From JAFGIT01 sp016929465 [NCBI: Candidatus Coatesbacteria bacterium] (lineage in GTDB: Bacteria > B130-G9), in NCBI GenBank assembly GCA_016929465.1, contig JAFGIT010000167.1, positions 1 through 6,697 on the forward strand: a stretch of DNA of 6,697 nt, written 5' to 3'. Below are positions 1 to 4,400 of this stretch, one piece after another (the stretch's first letter is position 1; every line of letters starts with the position of its first letter). The translations under genes were made by a program, and so were the position numbers. The notes under the pieces were generated by a model. That model saw only the letters and a program-made list of their open reading frames with translations. It was not told the origin of the DNA and did no database searches.

Positions 1-7
1 CACGCTT

Positions 8-45
8 CCGCATGCGGCTACCGTTGTGGCCCCCTGACAGGGGGC
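8..45. repeat. Two short palindromes at the left edge
   Basis: Two inverted repeats stand close together. CCGCATGCGG (8-17) is a perfect 10-bp palindrome. GCCCCCT (29-35) and AGGGGGC (39-45) form a perfect 7-bp stem with a 3-nt loop. No T-run follows on either strand, so a classical rho-independent terminator is not supported. They could belong to the end of a gene left of the window, or be a diverged member of the hairpin repeats further right; neither can be shown from here. Confidence 0.5.
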
Positions 46-204
46 TGAGGGATGAAAGCCAATCTATGGAAGGGAGGATGTGGCCGAATTTGGGTTCGTT
101 CGGTGTATCCATGAAGATGATGAGGAGGAGGAGGCGTTCTTGGGGCCTTGGACAGGCTGGAAAGCCCGTCCTACGCCTGGGCCATCGAGGGATGCTCAAA
201 ATAG

Positions 205-282
205 GGATAAGGAGGCGATCTATTTAGATGCGGTGCCAGGTCACCGCGATGCAAAGCGGTGCGAGCGCCCCGCACTCCGAAA
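205..282 (+). repeat. Repeat monomer A1 (leader plus two hairpins)
   Basis: The monomer begins with the purine-rich leader GGATAAGGAGG, then CGATCTATTT and GATG. Hairpin 1 follows at 230-247 (GCGGTG ... CACCGC, 6-bp stem). An 8-nt linker ending in AAA leads to hairpin 2 at 256-273 (GCGG ... CCGC, imperfect inner stem), and the unit closes with ACTCCGAAA. The two hairpins start 26 bp apart. The SD-like leader ahead of an ATG makes gene callers see short ORFs here; the encoded peptide shows no protein-like character. Confidence 0.8.
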
Positions 283-301
283 GGGAGATGAACCGCGAAG
301 G

Positions 302-383
302 CGATAGGGAGGAGAGGCGATTTATTGGATGGTGGTGTCATGCCACCACCTGTGAAAGCGGCGTCATGCCGCCGCAGTCCAAA
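302..383 (+). repeat. Repeat monomer B1 (leader plus two hairpins)
   Basis: The unit follows the same plan as the monomer at 205-282: leader CGATAGGGAGGAGAGG, then CGATTTATTG and GATG. Hairpin 1 is at 331-350, with a perfect 7-bp stem GGTGGTG/CACCACC and a TCATGC loop. The linker TGTGAAA leads to hairpin 2 at 358-375, a GCGGCG stem closing on CGCCGC. It ends AGTCCAAA. The two hairpins start about 26 bp apart (332 to 358 when aligned with the other monomers). The stem bases differ from monomer A1 while the foldable layout is kept. Confidence 0.8.
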
Positions 384-414
384 GGGGGCGGTTATGGTTG
401 GTGGATTCGTGGTC

Positions 415-437
415 GCGTGCCGTGTATGGTTGCACGC
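415..437. repeat. Hairpin upstream of the NUDIX gene
   Basis: GCGTGC (415-420) and GCACGC (432-437) form a perfect 6-bp stem around an 11-nt loop. It lies about 75 bp before the NUDIX start. No T-run follows. It may be incidental or affect the mRNA leader; nothing in the sequence decides this. Confidence 0.4.
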
Positions 438-510
438 AGGGCCAATATACAAGCCTGGCCTGATTTTGAGGCCGTCATGAGAGAGGACTTGACTTCTGAA
501 GAGGGGCGTT

Positions 511-987
511 ATGCCAGATTGTTCTGAACGACGGGAAGAGGAGCGTCTTCCGAAATCGAGCGCTGCCGCCATAATCACCCGTGATATGAACGGCGAGACC
601 GAGATTCTGCTGACACTGAGAAATAGTCCGCCCCTCGAAGGCGTTTGGTGTTTGCCTGGCGGGCATGTTGACCAGGGGGAGACGGCACGCGATGCCGTAA
701 TTCGGGAGGTCAAGGAGGAGACCGGTCTCGACTTCGATGCCAGGTTCTTCAAGTGCTTCGATGAGGTCTTTCCTGAGTATGGGATATTCGCGGTAGTGTC
801 CGTATTCGAGGGCCGTGCATCGGGCAAATTGAAGCCTCAGATCGACGAGGTCGCTGAGCTCAGATGGTTCCCAGTTCAAAAAGCAAGATCGATGCGGCTT
901 GCGTTCTGCGACAACGAGATTTTGGATTGTTACTTCGGGCAGAGCGAGGGTGCTGGGATGGTTCCGCCGGAATCAGGAGGGGGTTGA
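511..987 (+). CDS. NUDIX hydrolase
   Basis: This 158-residue protein should hydrolyse a nucleoside diphosphate linked to another moiety in the cytoplasm, using a divalent metal. The full NUDIX box (GX5EX7REUXEEXGU) is at residues 51-73: G51, E57, then R65-E66-V and E69-E70-T-G-L. The preceding WCLPGG is the usual entry to the box. The length is normal for a single-domain family member. The exact substrate (ADP-ribose, an oxidised dNTP, a nucleotide sugar) cannot be read from the sequence; the later DEVAELRWFP stretch is common in ADP-ribose-pyrophosphatase-like and general NUDIX proteins. ATG 511 is preceded by AGAGGGG about 4-5 nt upstream. The Gly-rich tail (GMVPPESGGG) after residue 148 runs into purine-rich intergenic DNA and may be a late extension of the reading frame. 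It is a lone gene, convergent with the GT-C gene and flanked on both sides by the composite repeat. Confidence 0.93.
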   Translation: MPDCSERREEERLPKSSAAAIITRDMNGETEILLTLRNSPPLEGVWCLPGGHVDQGETARDAVIREVKEETGLDFDARFFKCFDEVFPEYGIFAVVSVFEGRASGKLKPQIDEVAELRWFPVQKARSMRLAFCDNEILDCYFGQSEGAGMVPPESGGG

Positions 988-1049
988 AGCGAGAGGCGAG
1001 GTCTGAGGAGGAGGGGCGATTCACTTTTCAGCCTCCTTGTCCCCAGCCG

Positions 1050-1094
1050 TCCATTCAGTCCATGGGGTCCATTCGGTCCATACTTGTCCATTTA
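1050..1094. repeat. 9-bp tandem repeat, about five units
   Basis: The unit TCCATNNNN recurs as TCCATTCAG, TCCATGGGG, TCCATTCGG and TCCATACTT, then after one extra G as TCCATTTA. The first four units are in exact 9-bp register from 1050. The TCCAT core is constant and the four following bases vary. This is a short intergenic minisatellite. Its minus strand reads ATGGA every 9 bp and so gives a spurious Met-Asp-rich peptide in translation. Confidence 0.8.
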
Positions 1095-1152
1095 TGCCAC
1101 GGACTCAAAAAGGCTATCCTGCATCCGGACCATCGAAAAATGCCCAAAATAG

Positions 1153-1229
1153 GGATGAGGAGGCGGTCTATTTGATGCGGTGCCAGGTCACCGCGATGCA
1201 AAGCGGTGCGAGCGCCCCGCACTCCGAAA
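1153..1229 (+). repeat. Repeat monomer A2 (leader plus two hairpins)
   Basis: Leader GGATGAGGAGG, then CGGTCTATTT and GATG. Hairpin 1 is at 1177-1194 and hairpin 2 at 1203-1220, starting 26 bp apart. From the G of GATG to the closing CCGAAA it is identical to monomer A1 over 56 nt, showing recent duplication, homogenisation, or strong constraint. Confidence 0.8.
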
Positions 1230-1231
1230 AG

Positions 1232-1315
1232 CGATAAGGAGGAGAAACGATTTATTGAGATGGCGGCGTCAAGCCACCGCCTGTGAAAGCGGCGTCGAGC
1301 CGCCGCAGTCCGAAA
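1232..1315 (+). repeat. Repeat monomer B2 (leader plus two hairpins)
   Basis: Leader CGATAAGGAGGAGAAA, then CGATTTATTG and GATG. Hairpin 1 is at 1262-1281 and hairpin 2 at 1289-1306 (GCGGCG closing on CGCCGC), aligned 26 bp apart; the tail is AGTCCGAAA. Compared with B1, hairpin 1 carries one compensated change (stem position 3 T-A to C-G) and one uncompensated change (position 6 T-A to C/A mismatch). Confidence 0.8.
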
Positions 1316-1358
1316 AGCGCCCAGCACTCCAAAAGGGCCCCGCGCCCCAAAGAGGGGG

Positions 1359-3074
1359 CTATTTTAGGAACTGGACTTCTTTTTTGGCGTAGTAGATCTG
1401 GGTGAATTTGTCGGTGATGAGGCGGAATGGCTTGTAGCCGGCCTTTTTGAACGCTATGTCGGCGCCCTCTATGATGATCGTCGGGTTCTGGCGGGCGATG
1501 TATTCGTTGTCGCTCTTCTGGTGGCTGGTTATCAGGATGTTCTCGACTATCCCCTCGGGCCGATAGAGACCGGTCGCCTTTATGTCGAGGGCGACCATGC
1601 GGTTCGGCTGCGGCTCGGTGTGTGCGATGTGCTCATTCGTGACGCCGAGCATGTCGTATGTGGGCAGCTTCGAGTAATACGGAGTCACTCCGGCGACTGT
1701 GGTTGCGATCGTGGTCCCTTTTGGGGCGTGCTCTCGCAACCATTCTCCGAACAGCCGCTTCTGCCGCTCGTAGCCGAGGACCGCCTCGTGCGCCTTTGTC
1801 CTGCCGCGTAGCAAATCCCACTTCGGGATGCCTCGTTCGCCGCCCGCGAAATAGATCAGCGTCGGGAAGGTGTATGTATAGAGCATCAGGAGGGCAACAA
1901 AGCCGATAAAAGAGGCCGTCCCAAGCCGCCGGATGCGGCGTGTGGGCTTGGTCTCGACGGCGAGGCGATATATCCAGGAGAGCGATTGCGAGACCAGGAT
2001 ATAGAATATCGGAAGGTAGGGCATCAGCAGCCTATAGAGGTGCTTCGAGTCGCCGCCAACGTGCATCGAATAGACGATCGGGATGATGCAGAAGATCGAG
2101 AGGAAACTGAGAGCGGAGCGCCTTCTTGGCCGATTCACCACCCAGAGCAGCGCGACCAGGACCACAATCACCGCGCCGCCGCCGCGCCAGGTGAAATCGA
2201 AGATGTACTTGAGTCCACGCACCCACTGGTCCATATACGCGCCGAATGAGCCCGCCATACGAACGTAATATGTATTTGGGTAGGGGTAGCCGTAATATGT
2301 GAACCGCCAGATGAAGTATATGCCGTAAATTACCACATAAGGCGCGACGAGTTGTGCGATGCGTATCGGGAGCTGATCAAGCCGCACTTGTGCCGCGAGG
2401 TCGCCCTTCGGGAGCTTTTCCCCATCCTGGCCTTCACCCTCCCCATCTTTCTTCTCTGCTCTTCTCATGAGCTTCCAGCCGCGATACGCTATCAGGAAAT
2501 AATACGCGACGGTAATGGCGAAGAAGATCACGCCCTCCGGCCGCGTCATCGTCGCTATGACGAATAGAATCGATGTGTATGCAAAAGTCAGGCCGGTCCT
2601 AAGAGATTTGAGGAAGAAAAATATCGCAAGGATCGCGAAGAAAGTGAACATCCCGCCTTCGAGCCCCCATTGCGCCCAGGCGACGAACGGCCCAGAACAG
2701 GCAAGGAACAGCACCGGCAGGGCGTTGCGCCAGCCGCTCTCGCCGCTAATGAAATTCGCAAAGCGGAAGGTGATAATCATCGTAGCGAGCGCGAAGAATA
2801 TGCCGAATCCCTTTGCGAAGATGAGGGGGTCCCCACCGAGTTTGATCACCGCCGCCAGGATGAGCGTCCAGAGGAAATTCGTGTAGCCCTCGACCCGTTC
2901 ACCCACGTTATAGACGAGCCCGTTGCCGTTCGCGAGGTTTTCGGCGTATCGCATCGAGATGAAGGCGTCGTCGTAAGCGTATTCGATTATCGAACTGCTG
3001 TGGAATGCGTATATGAATAGTGCCGCGACCAGCATCGCGTAGGTGATGTATCTGTCGAGATTCGCTGGATTCAT
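1359..3074 (-). CDS. AftB-like GT-C membrane glycosyltransferase
   Basis: This 571-residue integral membrane protein is of the GT-C type, expected to move a sugar from a polyprenyl-phosphate donor to an acceptor outside the cytoplasm. The N-terminus has one membrane segment, then the first-loop signature with D35-D36 (YDDAFISMRYAENL) and VGERVEGYTNFLW at 57-69. This pattern is typical of the family that includes mycobacterial AftB (GT89). Other matches are TRPEG (177-181), GGD at 340-342 followed by RLLMPYLP, and a soluble C-terminal domain with PYYSKLPTYDMLG (465-477). About ten to twelve hydrophobic segments lie between residues 11 and 410. An acidic Gly/Glu/Lys-rich loop (about 206-226) interrupts them. 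ATG 3074 overlaps the upstream stop as ATGA and has GGAGG (3084-3088) 9 nt before it. Its donor and acceptor are unknown. It could be annotated as GT39/PMT-like, but the DDAFI and EGYTNFLW signatures favour the AftB-like group. Confidence 0.85.
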   Translation of the reverse strand: MNPANLDRYITYAMLVAALFIYAFHSSSIIEYAYDDAFISMRYAENLANGNGLVYNVGERVEGYTNFLWTLILAAVIKLGGDPLIFAKGFGIFFALATMIITFRFANFISGESGWRNALPVLFLACSGPFVAWAQWGLEGGMFTFFAILAIFFFLKSLRTGLTFAYTSILFVIATMTRPEGVIFFAITVAYYFLIAYRGWKLMRRAEKKDGEGEGQDGEKLPKGDLAAQVRLDQLPIRIAQLVAPYVVIYGIYFIWRFTYYGYPYPNTYYVRMAGSFGAYMDQWVRGLKYIFDFTWRGGGAVIVVLVALLWVVNRPRRRSALSFLSIFCIIPIVYSMHVGGDSKHLYRLLMPYLPIFYILVSQSLSWIYRLAVETKPTRRIRRLGTASFIGFVALLMLYTYTFPTLIYFAGGERGIPKWDLLRGRTKAHEAVLGYERQKRLFGEWLREHAPKGTTIATTVAGVTPYYSKLPTYDMLGVTNEHIAHTEPQPNRMVALDIKATGLYRPEGIVENILITSHQKSDNEYIARQNPTIIIEGADIAFKKAGYKPFRLITDKFTQIYYAKKEVQFLK

Positions 3075-4204
3075 CTAATTCCGCCTCCGGTAGAAATGGC
3101 CTTCCTGGCCGAATCGAGCACGACCTCCGTCGGGATATCCTTCATGCAGAGCGGGTCCTTGCAGCCGGGGAATTTTTCATTGGAATAGCACGGGCTGCAG
3201 TTCACGGGGCTCGTGACGACGAAATGAGTGGGGATGCGCGGCCCCACCGCGAGAGGATTGCTCGGGCCGTATATGGTGACGCAGGGAACCTTCAGGGCTG
3301 CCGCGATGTGAACCGGAGCCGAGTCGTTCGTGATGAGGAGCGAGCAGAATGAGATCAGGCATGCGAGCTCCCTGAGCGAAGTGCCCTGCGGCCGAATGCC
3401 CTTGAATGGAAGGCGGTCCATCACCGCGTCCAGGAAGACCTCGTCGCTCTTCCCGCCGAGGACGAGCACCCTTGCTCCCGTTTCTTGTGCGAGTTTACGT
3501 GCGACTTGTGCAAAGCGGTCCGCGGACCAGCGCTTCGCACCGACATCGTCTCTCGGGTTCTTTCCCCCACCGGGACAGACCGCTATCAGCTTATTCTTGC
3601 GGCTTGTTTCGGGAGCGAGGAATTTCTCGAAAGCCAGCTGCCGCTCAACATCCGAGAGGACCAGCACGCTATCTGGCGTCGCCCCTTCAAAGCCGAGCGC
3701 TCTCGGGAGGTCCATGTAATTGTCACCGATGAACCGCTCAGAATTCGGGCTCCAGGGCAAATGCATCGTCAGCGAGAAGCCGGAGCCGTCCAAGTCGAAG
3801 CCGACTCGAACCGGCACTCCGGCGAGCGCGACAATTGCCTGCACGGGAGCAGACGGCTGGAATATCGCGGCGAGATCGAAGCGCTCCGCGGCGAGCTTCC
3901 TCGCGAGTTTCAATAGACCGGCGATACTGTGATTGAAGATAAGCTCGTCGGGGAACACTATCACCTCATCAACGCTTGGATTGCCCTCCAATATCTCGGC
4001 AGACCAGCTCCCGCTCAGGACCGCGATGTGCGAATCCGGCAAAAGCTGCTTTAACGCAACGATACTCGGAGTGACCATCAGAAGGTCACCTATCGCGTGC
4101 GTCTTCACGACAAGTACCCGCTTCGGATGCAATTCCTCACCATCGGTCCCTCTCGCAAAAAGACCGAGAAAGCCGCCGAGCAGGCCGCCAACGAGCCTAT
4201 TCAT
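3071..4204 (-). CDS. GT-9 family glycosyltransferase (heptosyltransferase-like)
   Basis: This GT-B enzyme resembles ADP-heptose:LPS heptosyltransferases (WaaC/WaaF type). It should work at the inner face of the cytoplasmic membrane. The numbering uses the ATG at 4202-4204 (377 residues). The N-domain starts with KRVLVVKTHAIGDLL (28-42), where D40 is the conserved Asp of the GDxxxxTP motif. The C-domain has PGGGKNPRDDVGAKRW (211-226), LGGKSDE, the sugar-nucleotide motif NDSAPVHIAAAL (293-304) with YGPSNP after it, and the CxxC...C....CM tail (C336, C339, C348, C353) seen in many GT-9 proteins. An ATG four codons upstream (4216) is in frame, but 4204 has GAGG 6 nt before it and fits a predicted transcript start near 4224. 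A hydrophobic Gly/Leu stretch (2-17) precedes the catalytic fold. It is the first gene of an operon with the GT-C gene. Heptose specificity is not proven. Confidence 0.92.
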   Translation of the reverse strand: MNRLVGGLLGGFLGLFARGTDGEELHPKRVLVVKTHAIGDLLMVTPSIVALKQLLPDSHIAVLSGSWSAEILEGNPSVDEVIVFPDELIFNHSIAGLLKLARKLAAERFDLAAIFQPSAPVQAIVALAGVPVRVGFDLDGSGFSLTMHLPWSPNSERFIGDNYMDLPRALGFEGATPDSVLVLSDVERQLAFEKFLAPETSRKNKLIAVCPGGGKNPRDDVGAKRWSADRFAQVARKLAQETGARVLVLGGKSDEVFLDAVMDRLPFKGIRPQGTSLRELACLISFCSLLITNDSAPVHIAAALKVPCVTIYGPSNPLAVGPRIPTHFVVTSPVNCSPCYSNEKFPGCKDPLCMKDIPTEVVLDSARKAISTGGGIR

Positions 4205-4230
4205 CGAGGACCTCATTTCTCATAGGTGCG

Positions 4231-4259
4231 AATATACGATGTCGCCGCTGCTCCTGCAA
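4231..4259 (-). promoter_or_regulatory. Putative sigma70-type promoter of the glycosyltransferase operon
   Basis: Read on the minus strand, TTGCAG (4259-4254) and TATATT (4236-4231) are separated by exactly 17 nt. The -10 matches the consensus at 5 of 6 positions and the -35 at 3 of 6. Transcription would start around 4224, giving a leader of about 20 nt to ATG 4204 that contains the GAGG ribosome site. It lies downstream of the terminator of the preceding gene, which fits an independent operon. Confidence 0.55.
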
Positions 4260-4272
4260 TATGGGAGCCGGC

Positions 4273-4318
4273 GAAGGAGAAGGGGGAAGGGGGAAAGGAG
4301 AAGGGATAAAGGGGAGGG
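4273..4318 (+). other. Polypurine tract
   Basis: The plus strand is entirely A/G from 4273 to 4306, has one T at 4307, and is again A/G to 4318. It has two GGGGG runs two bases apart and further GGG, GGGG and GGG runs. Such tracts can form G-quadruplex or triplex structures. On the minus strand, the direction of the neighbouring genes, it is a C/T-rich stretch between a terminator and the next promoter. No function can be assigned. Confidence 0.7.
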
Positions 4319-4330
4319 CAATAAAGTCAA

Positions 4331-4365
4331 AAGGGCGGATGGTGTGAAGAGGGCCATCCGCCCTT
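4331..4365 (-). terminator. Rho-independent terminator of the secreted-protein gene
   Basis: AAGGGCGGATGG (4331-4342) and CCATCCGCCCTT (4354-4365) form a perfect 12-bp stem around an 11-nt loop. On the minus strand the stem ends in TT and is followed by TTGACTTTAT, giving a TTTT run and a broken T-rich tail. It lies about 35 nt after the stop codon at 4401-4403. The plus strand also has GATCGTTTTGCTTTT after the stem, so it may work both ways, although no plus-strand gene needs it. Confidence 0.85.
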
Positions 4366-4400
4366 GATCGTTTTGCTTTTGCTGTTATCCCTTTTGCTAC

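Larger units (their letters stand above)
150..383 (+). repeat. Composite hairpin repeat, copy 1
   Basis: This block is repeated in the same orientation at 1101-1315, on the other side of the NUDIX gene. The left part (150-204) is a diverged match to 1101-1152. Positions 192-225 match 1140-1173 with three differences, and 227-282 is identical to 1174-1229 (56 nt). A roughly 16-nt stretch near 284-300 is present here and absent from copy 2. The block contains two tandem monomers (205-282 and 302-383), each with two hairpins. No flanking target-site duplication or transposase is visible. It is best described as an intergenic repeat family member. Confidence 0.85.
1..510. other. Gene-free region carrying repeats
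   Basis: No convincing coding sequence is present. The open frames here are short, low-complexity (for example an Arg-rich stretch from GAGGAGGAGG at 121-133) or formed by the repeat monomers. The region contains small palindromes (8-45), a purine-rich motif (121-143), the first composite repeat copy (about 150-383), a hairpin (415-437) and a small stem GGCCT/AGGCC (457-461 with 469-473). No good -35/-10 pair was found for the NUDIX gene; TATACA at 446-451 is isolated. An upstream partial gene is unlikely, since all three plus frames either stop within the first 50 bases or read as non-coding sequence. Confidence 0.6.
1101..1315 (+). repeat. Composite hairpin repeat, copy 2
   Basis: This is the direct-orientation partner of 150-383. 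It contains two monomers (1153-1229 and 1232-1315) placed almost end to end, whereas copy 1 has about 16 extra bases between them. Positions 1174-1229 are identical to 227-282. Beyond 1315, degenerate fragments of the hairpin-2 tail (ACTCCAAAAG, CCCCAAAG) continue to about 1352. It sits between two converging genes, where its hairpins could act on transcript ends, but that is inference. Confidence 0.85.
988..1358. other. Convergent intergenic region with repeats
   Basis: This stretch lies between the ends of the NUDIX gene (+) and the GT-C gene (-). It holds no credible gene. From left to right it contains a purine-rich motif (1003-1020, CTGAGGAGGAGGGGCGAT at its core) like the leader of the repeat monomers, a 9-bp tandem repeat (1050-1094), the second composite repeat copy (1101-1315), and a G/C-rich tail with degenerate ACTCCAAAAG and GCCCCAAAG pieces. 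No clean rho-independent terminator was found for either gene. A short stem GCCCC/GGGGC (1344-1348 with 1355-1359) touches the GT-C stop codon, but only weak T-runs follow on the minus strand. Confidence 0.6.

Noticed and set aside
228-527. A 99-codon ORF starting in repeat monomer A1
   Set aside because: Its first codons are repeat sequence and its end overlaps the NUDIX start. The same peptide beginning (MRCQVTAMQSGA) recurs in monomer A2, as expected of a repeat rather than a gene.
171-827. A 218-codon open frame on the minus strand overlapping the NUDIX gene
   Set aside because: It is antisense to the complete NUDIX box and crosses repeat copy 1. Its product is Ser/Arg/Pro-rich with no motif.
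150-1315. Integron attC sites flanking a NUDIX gene cassette
   Set aside because: The arrangement of imperfect palindromes around a small gene is suggestive, but no GTTRRRY/RYYYAAC core sites were found at the ends of the repeats, and no integrase is present.
205-1315. CRISPR array
   Set aside because: The repeats are hairpin monomers in pairs with no regular unique spacers, and no cas gene is nearby.
1344-1359. GCCCC/GGGGC stem at the end of the GT-C gene as a terminator
   Set aside because: The stem is only 5 bp, overlaps the stop codon, and no T-run follows directly on the minus strand.
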